NCBI GenBank assembly: GCA_020726505.1
Contig: JAHLEZ010000004.1
Location: 3,410,001 to 3,474,000, forward strand
Reading direction: 5' to 3'
DNA from: Leptodontidium sp. MPI-SDFR-AT-0119
Taxonomy: Eukaryota > Ascomycota > Leotiomycetes > Helotiales > Leptodontidiaceae
Length of the DNA stretch: 64,000 nucleotides
Translations under genes and position numbers: made by a program
Notes under the pieces: model-generated
The model's database searches: none
The model's input: the letters and a program-made list of their open reading frames with translations, nothing else
Told to the model about the DNA's origin: nothing
Shown here: positions 9,359 to 20,400 of the stretch, in pieces
Numbering within the stretch: position 1 is the stretch's first letter
How the letters are laid out: every line of letters begins with the position of its first letter

Positions 9359-10486
9359 TTAAACCCAAAGATCCATACCCTGCCTCGCTGCGACTACTTT
9401 GGTGCATAGTCCCAACATGTTCAAGTAATTGTAATAATTGTCTCGGCCAATCACGAATGGATTAGGAGCATCCGGGCTTGAGTGAGCAAGTATGTCTGAG
9501 TTGAACAGCGCGTGGTCTGCAACATGGTGGTTCGAAATAAGTGTATCGACACCTCGCTCGTATGCGATACTTGCCAGACGCCTCTGCGACAGCACTTTGG
9601 TCGTGCGGTCAATAGCAGACTGCGGGTTGCCCGTGCCGCCGTTCAGGCCTGCCATATGCTTCTCGGCACCATTCTTCGTGGTCAGTGGAAAGATGAGCGA
9701 CAGAGTACCGGGTGTGTGTCCAGGTGTAAGGACGGTCTCGATAGATACATTTCCGACTGTCAGGACTTGACCATCTACCAGCGTTGCGTCCCTGCTTGGA
9801 GGATAAGATGTTGAGTTGAGAGGGACATTATACGTTGCCATTTCTTGCCAAGCGAGGTCAGATGCGTAGATTGTCGAGTTGAATGTCTCTTTGAGATACT
9901 TGGCGCCACCGTAGTGATCCAGATGTTCGTGTGTGATAATGACATGTTTAATGTCATTCCCACTGAAGCCGAACTGCTTGAGCGCTGGAAGCATGATCGC
10001 CTCTATCTCCTCCGAGGAGTCGAGCGCATCAATCACGACCAGTCCATCTCCTGTATCAAGGGCCCACGCCGACACAAAGGCGTGTCCAATAAAGTAGAAG
10101 TTATCGAATGGCGTAAAGGGAGTGACGAAGCCAGCAGGCTGCGAGAAGAGACTTGGGAGCACCTGCTGCGTGATGCATTGGTCCTGGAAGTATTGGTAGA
10201 TTCTCCAGTCCTTGCTTAGGTTTGCAGCTTGTTCAAGAAAGTCGGTGACATTCTGTTGCTGCTGCGAGGGAAACGAAGTCGTGTTGAAGAACCCAGCAAC
10301 AGGAGTTGGTGGCGCTGGTATTGCGGCAATGGTTGATGTGAACCCCACCGAGAGGTTGCCAATTGGTGGAGAGGGTGCTGGGACATTCGAGACTGGGGGC
10401 GCCCGACGGTGGTATTGATGCGAAGGGTCGCAAGCAGTCACATATGTGGCGCTGAGCGTGACCAAGAAGCTGATAGAGAGACGCAT
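9359..10486 (-). CDS. Secreted metallo-beta-lactamase-fold hydrolase
   Basis: A 375-residue protein. I start it at ATG 10486 because that gives a classical signal peptide (MRLSISFLVTLSATYVTAC); the open frame extends 39 codons upstream without a hydrophobic leader. The zinc-binding signature HEHLDH occupies residues 186-191, giving two histidines for the first metal and Asp190/His191 for the second. His257 in LTPGHTPGTLSL is the next ligand, and the His320-His321 pair (ISNHHVADH) the likely last one. The GHTPGT context resembles subclass B3 beta-lactamases and related fungal MBL-fold hydrolases. Several N-glycosylation sequons (NTT, NLS, NST) fit secretion. The substrate is unknown; lactonase or esterase activity is as plausible as beta-lactam hydrolysis. 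Single exon, no damage. Confidence 0.85.
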   Translation of the reverse strand: MRLSISFLVTLSATYVTACDPSHQYHRRAPPVSNVPAPSPPIGNLSVGFTSTIAAIPAPPTPVAGFFNTTSFPSQQQQNVTDFLEQAANLSKDWRIYQYFQDQCITQQVLPSLFSQPAGFVTPFTPFDNFYFIGHAFVSAWALDTGDGLVVIDALDSSEEIEAIMLPALKQFGFSGNDIKHVIITHEHLDHYGGAKYLKETFNSTIYASDLAWQEMATYNVPLNSTSYPPSRDATLVDGQVLTVGNVSIETVLTPGHTPGTLSLIFPLTTKNGAEKHMAGLNGGTGNPQSAIDRTTKVLSQRRLASIAYERGVDTLISNHHVADHALFNSDILAHSSPDAPNPFVIGRDNYYNYLNMLGLCTKVVAARQGMDLWV

Positions 10487-11610
10487 GGTGGTGAAACTTC
10501 GATTGGAACAGTGACACGTCTGGTATCTCGACGATTGCCAAATGTAGCAAGGAGAATTCCGCAGTCTTGGGAGCCTTCCCTTTAAGTGCATCTTAGATTG
10601 CACCCCCTAAAGCCACGTCGGAACCGGAACAACGGCGGAAGATATCACGGTCAATTTCCGGAGGAGGAGGATCAAACTTAATTTGCAAAGGCATTCGCGG
10701 CGTGGCCGATGATGTCTTAGCCAAGATAATTCCGAGTCTGCCTTGGACTCCCCTATGACAGATAATTGTCGAAGTAATATGCTCCCAACCAGGGCTTACC
10801 CCAATTTTCGCATTTTGTATCAAATGGCGCATGATTTTGAACCACATCCATGTCTCGTACTCGTACAAAAGCCCTCCTTGGCAAAACTGGTTCTCGTAGG
10901 TTCGTCTATTTTAAGCCTTTGGTGTTTTTTCTTTCACCTTGAGTTTCCTCCTTAATACACTTATACTCATACTGAAACAGCGATTCTCCCAATCCATATT
11001 TGGACTCTGTCGTGACTCGTGTAACAGCGATCTCGCTTGTCAAAGCGAGCCCCTATTGCTGCTATGCTTCAGCTGCTCCCTGAAGACTGCTTCACTGAAA
11101 ATAGACGATTTTGCCACCACTTTAAGTGGCTACAGCTATGCCGTATCTTGCACAACACACTTATAGATGATGAAACACTAAGGAGGGCAACAATCATAGG
11201 AAAGGGCGTAATAAAATTTATGGAGAGGTTAGGGAATACCGGAACAGTACCCAACATTTTTATGAATCAAGCAAACAATGGACCACCTAAAGAAGTATCT
11301 CTAGAGGAAGGTATAACTTGAACATAGACTTGGCTAATGTTTCGGATATACGAATGTTATCTATTTACAAGTACGTATGTAGCTGCCGTCTGTCCCAAGA
11401 GTCGAATATATATATACAAGAAATTAAGTTGATATATGAGTATCTGTCAAGCTGCTCACAAGTCGTCGATAAGCGGTGACAAACCCTGAGCAATGTTGGC
11501 TTAAGATACCAGCTCTTATATATACAAGAAAGTAGTAATGAAGGTAGTGCAGTGATTTCTGGCCATGACCAGCTGATTCAAATCCTAGACCATCCACCTG
11601 CAACCCCTCT
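10487..11610. other. Intergenic; one unassigned open frame at 11037-11321
   Basis: This gap contains the promoter of the MBL gene and the 3' end of the FAD oxidoreductase gene. A plus-strand frame at 11037-11321 (94 codons, RAPIAAMLQLLPEDCFTE then FCHHFKWLQLCRILHN) has a protein-like composition but no family I recognise, and its 5' continuation is closed. It may be a gene fragment. The sequence after 11330 is AT-rich with short TA runs. Confidence 0.4.
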
Positions 11611-13399
11611 TCAAAGCTTGAAGCCCGGAACAGCCTTCTGGAATAACTGCATGGGATCATACAACTTACTGATCCGTTGAAACTCCTTACGGTTCTCAGC
11701 ACCAACGCCTCCATAGACATCTTGCCAAGGCGACGCATAATTCATAAAGATAAATTCATCTGCCACTCCCAGATTCTGAGCTTCGCGGTTGGTGTCCTCC
11801 ATGAGTGTCTGGATTGCAGTGTACATCATCTCGTCGTCAGCTTCAGCTTCCCACGCAGCAGTTACGGCGACTAAAATCCTGTCGCCACCTTCGGCATCAA
11901 GACCAAGAAGATTGCCTCCGTGCTGGCTGGACTTGGATGTAATGAGCTGACTCAAGCCTTGAAAGCTGATGATGAATACAATGCCATCGACGTCGCGCAA
12001 GCCTTCCATGGTAGCGTTTGCCATGTACACAAACCGCTGGGCCATTTCCGCATTATTGCCGAATGTGACGGTAGAAAATGCTCTGCGAGTGGTGCCGCCA
12101 TCTGGTATCGATTCCTGCTCCACCGTAAAGTTCTTTTGACTGGCGATGCGAAAGGTATTCGTGGTTGTCAGGGCACTAATCGCGCCAAATACTGACTCTG
12201 GAGGGGGTTCGGGTTTGGTGTAGTGCTGCATCGACATGACGATTGTTGCAGGACCAAAAATTCCGTATAGTATTTGCAATTGTGCGTACTCATCCGCGCC
12301 CTCGCTATTTGCGTACTTGGAGAACGAAGATATGAGACTGGGCAATACAGATGTGTTGAAAGTGCCCTGGCCACCCCAGAATGGACCTTGCTCATATGCA
12401 TTGAGATCCAGGCGAGTGACTACTCCGAAATTATTGGATCCTCCTTTAAGTGCTCTGTGTAAGTCGGAATTGGAGGCGGCGTTTGCATTGACAATGGAAC
12501 CGTTTGAGAGGACGACCTTCGATATCACAACTATCAGTATATATATAATTGAGGGAAGTCTCAGGTCAGGCACCTCGAAATTCGCAACATTGTCGCAAGG
12601 AAGCCCATATCGAGCCGAGAAGAAGGACATGCCAGCTGTAGCTTGGTTAGAAAGATCAATATGATGATGCCGAGGGGTATTGCTTACCACTCATGACTAG
12701 TCCACCGACACCAACAGTGCGTGAGCGACCGCCTAGCGCTGTTAAGTTCATGGGGTCTAGCACGGAGTAGACATCCTCCCAACGATTTCCAGGCCCCACT
12801 CCCACAACTGTGCCATCTGCGTTTGGAGTGACTTGGTTTAGATTCGACAAGTCGAGTGTTACCCCATCGTCAATGTTGTTAAGGTTCGCCCAGGGTGTGT
12901 GGCTGCGCAGGATAGTTAGCAACGGTTCTGACTCGTGAAATGGGGAAAAATCCCGGAAAGCGCCTACCCTCCGCTTCTAATGGCAAATTCACACGATTGC
13001 AATCCTATCTTGAAGCCCATGCTCAGCACCTTGACGGCGATAGATACATCTTCGGCCGAGGAAGGAAGGACAACACATGCAGGCTTCTGTGTTTGCGCCT
13101 GTTCGGAGTAATACGCTTCGATGGCTGTAGAGATATTGTAAGAACCGCGAAGAAGAACTTTCTCAGCAAGCTGTTCACTGAGAATTGTGCACTTTAGTAT
13201 ATTTGTCAGCAAAAGTTGTTTTTATTAACCACCTCACGTTCAATCTTCAAGTGTCTATAGATGGGTGACAGTAGGATCAGGACAGACTTACACAACTTGT
13301 TTCATTGTGCCCTAGTCGTCCTGGTCGAGAGGAAGGAGAACCGCGGCTCGAAGTAGCAAGTACTTGAGCCGTGAGAAGTAGCAGTGGTAATGTAAACAT
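11611..13399 (-). CDS. Secreted FAD-linked oxidoreductase (FAD_binding_4 plus BBE domains), five exons
   Basis: A spliced model of 504 residues. Exons: 13292-13399, 12968-13191, 12688-12902, 12574-12635, 11611-12516. All introns (100, 65, 52 and 57 nt) have GT/AG ends; the first three have good donors (GTAAGT, GTAGGC, GTAAGC). The N-terminus is a signal peptide (MFTLPLLLLTAQVLATS). Exon 1 ends in Cys and exon 2 begins with Cys, recreating the family's CC pair. The exon 2/3 junction creates RSGGH, whose His112 is the expected covalent FAD attachment site. Next come the PP-loop-like VGPGNRW, then SFFSARYG and GGSNNFGVVTRLDL. The C-terminal BBE region ends in FMNYASPW, YDPMQLFQ and PGFKL. The family oxidises alcohols, sugars or alkaloids in specialised metabolism. 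Intron 4 is a multiple of three and stop-free, so its retention would not break the frame; I remove it because the family reads directly from NFE into VVLSNGSIVNAN. Confidence 0.85.
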
Positions 13400-14404
13400 T
13401 TTCTGGGTCTCGGGTTGTGATTTAATAACAAAGGCGCTTCGAAACAATCCAGCTGTCGTGGCCCAACAAGAGGTCTTATAAACTGTATACCGGGCCAATC
13501 TCCGCATACTAATCAAGGTAACAAACTCTTTACTTAGAATAGTATTAATAATTCATTTAGTATAATGACAAACATTGCCCCTCAACGACGACGTAAGTCT
13601 TGTACTCGGCCTAAGATTCGGATACCCCCTATTTCGCGTCACTTCGCTGTGGATTAGCCGGACTTAGGTCGTCTGGCTTTCCGTGCCGATTCTCTTCTAG
13701 TAATCTTATTCCATGTGTATTATGCAGTTCTCTGTGCTTGCTCCGAGCGAAGTATAGGTCTGATCGCAGCGTGCGTCATCCGCTATCCGACTTCGCACTT
13801 GCTCGTACTTGGTACAGTTGTATATTAGGATCTCCTAGCTAGGATAAACCTGCAGTCAGTGCCGAGTAGTGCGATATTTAGCTGTATTTATACTAAAGTT
13901 GTACATTATCTGGAGAGATTCGCCTTTAAAGCCAGGGATGTGGTTAACCCATGCCAAACTTCACCATGCCAAACTTCATACGGAAGGTACCTACCTGCTT
14001 CACCCATCATCACGAGACGAAATCCTTCAAAAGCAAAAAACCACAAGTGACTAAGATGTCAAGCCACAAACGTATTATCTCTCCCAATTCCTTATGTAGA
14101 AAGTTTTAGCTATCACGCGCTCCGACTCTACCCTCCTTAGGTATTATTAGCTATTGACTAGAGGCTCTTTCTAAGGGTGTCGATGTCGGCGCCTATTATA
14201 TTCCAGACGACATCATTCGCCTCAAACTTTAGTTAATTATAGAAGAGTAGACTCGATATACAAGTTCTGCGCTATTGCTATTTATGATCATAATGCCAAC
14301 CATCAACTTTGTGAAAACAACATTGCCCTATACTCCGAGTCCAAGTACTGGAGCGCCTAATTAATCCCAATCATCTACCAGCTATACGTGCTCATGTCTA
14401 CTCC
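13400..14404. other. Promoter of the FAD oxidoreductase gene grading into AT-rich decayed DNA
   Basis: The first 150 bp should hold the promoter of the FAD oxidoreductase gene. From about 13.5 kb the sequence becomes AT-rich with stops in all frames. A direct duplication of CATGCCAAACTTCA occurs near 13950-13978. I recognise no gene relic here. This is the left edge of the decayed region that continues rightward. Confidence 0.45.
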
Positions 14405-15199
14405 TTATAAAGTCCAAGTTGTATATTTGGTAGTCTTATCGGGGGCACCAGCGCCAGCAGCCACTAGGAAAGGCATAAAATAATCAGCGTGTGCTAAAGG
14501 GTGAACAATTTTATGATCTGGGAACGAACGCCAGTTCGTGAGACGTTCTAGCCGAGTATTAGCATCGGCTATTAGCATCGCCTGCTCTAAAGCAGCCTCG
14601 AAAGCTACATTGTTATTCGGAACATTCTCGTTCTTTTTAATAGCAGTTATCATGTGTTATAGGTTGTGATATGAAGATCTACTGCAGACGACAGCATATC
14701 CTTCATCGCGCAGAGAGCCTAGTGCCTGTCTTATCTTAATATAAGCCACAGTATCTTGGCTCTTAAGACATGAAATTTGAACGATTGGTATGTCGGCTTG
14801 AGGGCGAAGGTATGTCATCGGTACGAAGACGCCGTGATCCCAACCACGCACATGGTCGAGCTGAGGTTCAAAGCCAACAGCTTCCAGTCTCTGTGCGACC
14901 TTGCGAGCTAGTTCTGGGTGCCCTGGCGCAAGATAGACAATCTCAAATGCCTCTTTAGGCAGAGCATTCCTTGGGTAGTCGAACAATAAGTCGTGTTGAG
15001 CCGCCGCGGATATAGTTAGCTGATCGGTTTCCCAATGTACTGTGGCAAGTATAATACCGCTTGCGCCATCTAGGAGAGGCTTCTGTTACTCGAGGACGGG
15101 AATAAGAGGCTTTTGGGGTTCGTAACTAAGAAGAACGAAGGGTCCTGCCCCGTGTGAACACGCGAGCACGTGTCTTCTGTTGAGGCTGTTGGACGACAT
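14405..15199 (-). pseudogene. LigB-type (DODA-like) extradiol ring-cleaving dioxygenase, two nonsense codons
   Basis: One minus-strand frame runs from ATG 15199 (MSSNSLNRRHVLACSHGAG) to a stop at 14405, 264 codons, the normal size of the 4,5-DOPA/aromatic-ring-opening dioxygenase family. Conserved blocks are SHGAGPFVLL, an xHWE site, DYPxxxLPKEAFEIVYLAPG, RGWDHGVFVPM, IPIVQISCL, ALGSLRDEGYAVVCS and ADYFMPFLVAAGAGAP. The metal-ligand histidines of the family appear retained (SHG, VHWE, DHG). Two in-frame TAA codons interrupt it, at roughly codon 38 and codon 182, both explicable as CAA-to-TAA. There is no frameshift. The enzyme would open catecholic rings with non-haem iron. It is inactive unless the stops are read through, and lies next to a decayed FAH-family gene that could act on its product. 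Confidence 0.85.
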
Positions 15200-15799
15200 T
15201 GTGTTATAGTGTTTGTTATTTAATGTAATAGTACTTGCTAGACGCTTGAGAAAGACTAATTCCAACTTAAGGAGGAAGAGGAGATATCGCTTTTAAGAGA
15301 ATTCCGCGCCGGATGCCAAGTAGAGACCGTCTAGGTTATGTGGGGATTTTGCGGAGATCTTGCGGGGGTTAATTATTTAAACTTTAGGTGGCTTCGGTGG
15401 TGCTACTTTCCGAAACTCAGGTGTATAGTACTGTGTATCTGGAGCATCACACAACGCAGTATTCGAAGTCTAAGACCGACGATAGCCGCTGATAGTATGC
15501 AAATTCATAATTTTCGGCCTATTCGACATTTGTATTCCGTGATAATGCCGGTTCACGGTCAGCGTATCTAAACGAGTCTACCTACAGTGGAGCATCGAAA
15601 GAAGTCTACTAAGCCAGGTCGCCCGTGCGTGATTTACTTTTTAATTAATAGTCTTGAGCAGTTGCAAGCTCTTATTCCGTACCGGATAACATATCGAGTA
15701 ACAACCCTCGTTAAAGAATCACTAAACTCTAAACTCATCTTGAATCTTTACATTATAGCGACAACTTCGTAGACGTATTTAGTTCGGTTTAGATCCGAC
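15200..15799. other. AT-rich interval, possible shared promoter of two divergent relics
   Basis: About 600 bp lie between the start of the dioxygenase relic and the beginning of recognisable FAH-family coding sequence. Short open frames at 15338-15571 and 15587-15772 show no recognised motif. Part of the FAH relic's 5' end may be hidden here. Confidence 0.4.
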
Positions 15800-16760
15800 G
15801 ATAGGCTTACACATTTCGGTTAGCTCTGTCAACCCACCGAGGATAGCAGATTAGATAATACTATAAAGGTCAACATCGCCACTGGAGATCCCGTTCTAAG
15901 TAACATCAAGCAGACCGGAAATATACTCACAGTCGCGCGAGAGAAGCTCCTATCACCTGTTGCGATATATCTAATCGTGTCTATTATAGGCATTAACTAC
16001 GATGTTCACATAAACGAAACAAACCAGAGAGTGCGTTTTAGCCAATCGTTTTATTTATGTAGTATTCCTTACATTTAACTCATAAAAACTAACTTATATG
16101 TATTTGAGTAAGAAGACGTACTTCTAGTTCCAATCATCTTTTACAAGCCACGACAGTCACTCGCCGGGCCTTACTCTGTGATCAAGGTCTATAAGCTGGG
16201 CCAAGAGTGCCTCGACTACGAAGGCGAACTGGTCTTTTAAACGGGGCCTGAACCCGTCAAGGACGCTTCTAAAGCAGAGGCGTTAAAACATATCCTAGGT
16301 TATACTTATAGTTGCGACTTTTTAGCGCGAAATGGAAAGGTTTTACAGAAGATGAACTTTTGTTTCGGGAAGTCTTTTAATTAGTTCTCCCTTATAGGAC
16401 CTGTATTAGTTCACCCAAGTGTCGTTGGGAATCCTTTAAAATTATCTCTAAGGATGAGATTAAATGGAGAGGTTGTCCAGACTGGCAATACGGCAAGTAT
16501 GATATTTGATTGCGCCAAAATATTATCGGCTATGTCGTCTGGTACGTCAGGAATATATAATTGTCCTTTAGCTATGTGATATTTAAAATGGTTATCGTGT
16601 GCTGACATTTTAGCAAAGGTACGACCGTGGAGCCTAGGACGGTTGTGTTCACGGGCTCCCCGGGGGGAAGCGCATATTTTAGAGGGACTAGGATTTATAT
16701 TACTTCTAGTGATACAGTTAAGATAGAGATTAAAAAGCTTAGGACTTTGTGCGCTCAATT
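15800..16760 (+). pseudogene. Fumarylacetoacetate hydrolase (FAH) family protein relic
   Basis: Plus-strand translation with frame changes gives an FAH-superfamily core. The order is VLSNIKQTGNILTV, GINYDVHINETN (family pattern GxNYxxHxxE), KPRQSLAGP, LDYEGELVF, then GKSFN followed by a TAG, IGPVLVHPSVVGNP, LNGEVVQTGNTASMIFDCAK and ILSAMSSGT. The E in DYEGELVF corresponds to the metal-binding DxExEL motif. The C-terminal TGTPAGVG block is not readable, and there is at least one frameshift after 16540. Nonsense codons are TAA/TAG. Bacterial and fungal members hydrolyse or isomerise acylpyruvates from ring-fission pathways, so its position beside an extradiol dioxygenase relic is suggestive. 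The minus-strand open frame 16411-16758 is antisense shadow. Confidence 0.75.
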
Positions 16761-17396
16761 CGCATTTGACTAGTTACTGTGTATAACTTTAGCATATTCC
16801 GTCTACTCTGTGCATCCAACCTATTTTTTCGGTGTTACTCCTGCTTGCCCTTGTCAACAGTGACTTGTTTGACAGTCTTCTCCCTTCTTCTTCTTAGGTT
16901 AATTAAAAAAAAAGGTCGCCAACAATTAATTTTAATTATCATTTTCTTCCATTATTGTCGTGTGAGTTGCGGCGTGTGATAGCACCCTATAAGATTTGCA
17001 AGGCTCGAATTGCAGGTCCATTCAGTTTTTCAGTTATGTTTAGATATATGACTTAATACCTCGCTTGATTGGAAGCACATGTAATAGATAAGTATTAATT
17101 ATAGGGTGAAAATAATATTTGCTATTAAGGGGTAGAGATTTATGTAGATGTAACCGAAGCTAACAGTCGAGTGATAGTGCTACCTAACAACACCAAATTC
17201 AAGAGCAATATTCGAAGGGTAATAAAAGAGTGTTGAATTCTATCTTCGAATTAACCTCTGCACTCTTGAGGAGTGATATCAACTAGCACGGAAGCCTCAT
17301 CACCTAAGGCCGGATACTAACACCTGATTATTATTCCTCATCACATGATACCCATTTCCCTCATCACAGAGCTAATAACAATCGCTCTTCATTTAT
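16761..17396. other. AT-rich interval, no gene recognised
   Basis: The gap between the FAH relic and the P450 stop codon. A 66-codon hydrophobic open frame at 16779-16979 has no recognised family. The stretch 17000-17390 holds scattered TATAGGG-like and ATCAC-rich sequence and nothing I can name. Confidence 0.4.
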
Positions 17397-19310
17397 CTAG
17401 GCATCCGTAGCTGAAGCCCTTTCCACAAGCTTCAATTTAACCTTCAATGCAGGCTTGTTCCAAATCAAGTACATCGAGTGCGGAAACTAATTTTCACTTT
17501 CGGGTTCTAACTCGAGATCGAAATTCTAGAGTAACTTAGCTAGTATAAGACGCAGCTCAACCTAAGCAAGACTGCAGCTCGTTAGTAATCAACACGATAG
17601 AGAATTTGCATGTAGCCACATACTTCTTTCTAATGCAATTTCGGGGTCTATAGGCGAAAGGCTAGGAACTAAATCTATTATTAGTTACGAATTTCTCCTC
17701 ATTGAGCCAGCGCTCGGGTATAAAGGAATTTGGGAGCTTGAAGTTCCTGGTTGAATGGGTCGCAGCATAGCCTTGAAATCCTACAACGGTCTAGCATAAT
17801 TGTCAGTGGGACTGCGCTTTGCTTAGTCATGATATACATACACCGCCAGGGATAAATGTGCCTAGGATCGTGCTCCCACCCTCTGGGACGACACGAGGCA
17901 TAGCCAACAGAGCCGGCGGATAGACTCTTAATCCTTCATTTAAGACTGCATTCAGATACTCCATCTTAGCTAGCTTGGCGGCTGAGAGATCGCTTTGAGA
18001 CATAGCCCGAACCTCTTAGACGAGCCGGTCGTATACGGCCGGATTCTTTAACAAGTTCTATACAGTGGCTGACAGGGTCTTTGAAGTGTTAGCTATAATT
18101 CAAGATGTTATTTTCAGTACTTGCCGATGTAGTTGTCTCACTACCTCTAACTACTAGAACCAAGTTATTTGATTTAATCTCGGGGACTAACATTCCTGTA
18201 ATTTGTTAGAAATGCTCCTCCCTTTCGAACAGACTTCCAAGTAAAGCTTGACAGACATCTTACCCTTCTTATTGTTATGCTTCATAATGTACGTCATAAA
18301 GTCCTTCCGCGTTGTGTCCATGGCCAGCCGCTGCTTCGTGTACTCACCTACCACTTAGTGAAGCCCTATGATCTTGTCTATTAACTTTTTAGGGGCAACG
18401 TTAAACAGGGCTTTGGCGATCCCTGGAATACGACCGACGACATTCATTAAAGCACCTGCTTGAACGCCGTTTACAATGATCGATAAGAGTCCATGAGATT
18501 AAAACTAGAGGCATTGAAATGATTGTCCAAAGTAAAGATCGCCAAATAAGTCAAACGTAGTCCATTTAAACCAATTAACGATGTTTGTTGGGACACCTAA
18601 AGTCTATATCAGATTCGACTTCTTCTTAGTTGAGGATATCTATACCTTGAGCAGATACTTCTTTTAATTTAGAGACCATTAGATCCACGTATTCATAAAT
18701 GATAGACTCCTCTTCTAATAGTGCTTTATCCTATTTTCGATATCAGATTCCCCCGGCTCGAAGTTGTAATTTAGCTGCTTGATCTTGGTGCCTTACCGAA
18801 AATGCATGTGCGAGAAGTCGACGTATACGAGAATGATCGGCATCATTTGAGAGGAAGATGTTTGGCGTTTTGTCTAGGGTTTGGAAGAAATTTGGATCTT
18901 TCTGCATCTGAGGTTGTCCCGCTCTAGTTGCGTAGATGTCCTTCCATGCAGCTGAATCAATGTACGAAAGCTCGTTAGGTGCCACTCGAACGACTATATT
19001 ATTCTGATCTTAGTTTCTACCTTTTGACTTTCTGGCCTTTCGATTACTTCTGTTCGAGGAATAACGTACCATCTCTATATTTGTCGTGGTACTCGATTAT
19101 TTTATAGGCGTATTTTCTAGAAATCAGGTCTCGCGCATAGTCAATCCGAGAAGCTGCATGAAGCTTTAGCCCTGGGAATTTTGAGAGTGGATGGAAGTAG
19201 ACATTATAGACACCTTCGACGAGTAAATAAAAGATAGCAGCGATAGGCAATGCAGCCAAAAGAAGGAAGGCAGTTGTGCCACATAATAAGATGTTCTCGT
19301 GAAAAACCAT
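17397..19310 (-). pseudogene. Cytochrome P450 relic (TRI11/isotrichodermin C-15 hydroxylase-like)
   Basis: Fragments in correct order on the minus strand cover a whole microsomal P450. The N-terminus at 19310 has a membrane anchor, then [13 protein letters not shown] and [12 protein letters not shown]. An intron-like break is followed by APNELSYIDSAAWKDIY and NDADHSRIRRLLAHAFS. The I-helix GSETT is near 18140, NEGLR (ExxR) at 17923-17940 with YPPAL and MPRVVPEGG after it, PERWL near 17704-17718, and the haem loop PRNCI near 17622-17655. The C-terminus is LILAKLL, a TAG at the family's Trp, then NFDLELEPES and a stop at 17397. The haem loop reads YRPRNCIRK where GPRNCIGK is expected, and the I-helix has Arg before GSETT. 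Both are GGA-to-AGA type changes. Many TAG/TAA codons make it inactive. The group hydroxylates specialised metabolites. Confidence 0.85.
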
Positions 19311-20400
19311 TGCGAAGTTTTAGTTTGGAAAGACTCTAGAAGAGGAGGAAGAAGAAGAAGAAGAAGAAGAAGGAAAAGATTTTTAAATAAATCATAGACA
19401 CTGATTAAACTCGCCTTAGCATATATGTTTTCAGTCTTCGGCAACTCAAAAGACCTTGCATAAAATTGCCAATACTGGCTCAATCGTTGTGCAAGACTGA
19501 TGGAGATATCGGCCCCGGAGATATGGAATGATGTTTGCTTTTGCGGGGTGGGCCCCGACGGACGGTTTGCGGGGAACATACTTTACGGGCATTTTTTAAA
19601 GTAGGTTACAGTACTGTATTTTCCTGATGTCACGGCTGCACGCCGCGCCGATGCAGCAAGAGTCATGCCGTACAGCCGTGACTACAATAGCCTGCAGCTC
19701 CTCTACCTAATCACCTCACGGCAAACTGGTCAAGGCCAGGCCGAGCTAACATAAATTGCCAGCGGGCGCTGCAAGGCTAAGTACGAGTACGAGAAGGCAT
19801 AACGAATTTAGTTCAGCAGTATATTTGAGTGTGAATTCTCATTTCTTTCTATTTACAGTATAACACTAGAATTTCTGAGGCCACAAGAAAGTTCCGGGTA
19901 ACGTGCTCTAATCCTAGAATGATTTGAAAGATCTCTACACCACAAAACATGACCCAAAATATGCTTGATTGCACAAGTCCCATGGCACGGAGAGCCGGAG
20001 CTTATCTTTTCCTGACCGACCAATTATCTAAAAGGCAAGCCATGGAACACAAACTCTAGAAATAGCTTTTTCGGATTTCTCGGATTGCCTCGTCAGGTGG
20101 TCCAATCCGAAGCTTTGAAGTACGAGTTCGGCTTAAGGCAATTTTAGGGATGCCTCGCTTCTCCGTATGAAGTGCAGGATCCTTTGGTTGACTGGTTTGA
20201 CTAGGTTCCGGGACGTACGGAGGTATTGCATTCAGCTAGACCCAATTTAACTCTTATCCACCTTTAGCCACCGTGCTCTAGGGTCTGAAAAATCATGAAT
20301 TGCTAATATATAGACCCGGTGACAATAAGGTGAGCTCTTTCTCATGAACAACTGCATTATTCGGCGTCATCTCTCAATATCGCTTCCACGTTAACTCAAG
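19311..20400. other. Divergent intergenic region between P450 and reductase relics
   Basis: About 1.1 kb separates the two divergent relics. It contains a GAA/GGA-rich purine tract at about 19335-19375 just upstream of the P450 start, a short GC-richer stretch near 19600-19790, and no gene. It presumably held both promoters. Confidence 0.5.

Noticed and set aside
11037..11321. Small intact gene
   Set aside because: The 94-codon frame has no recognised motif, no convincing upstream exon and a closed 5' extension; kept only as an unassigned frame.
16411..16758. A 115-codon minus-strand open frame
   Set aside because: It is antisense to the FAH-family relic, whose plus-strand reading has clear family motifs.
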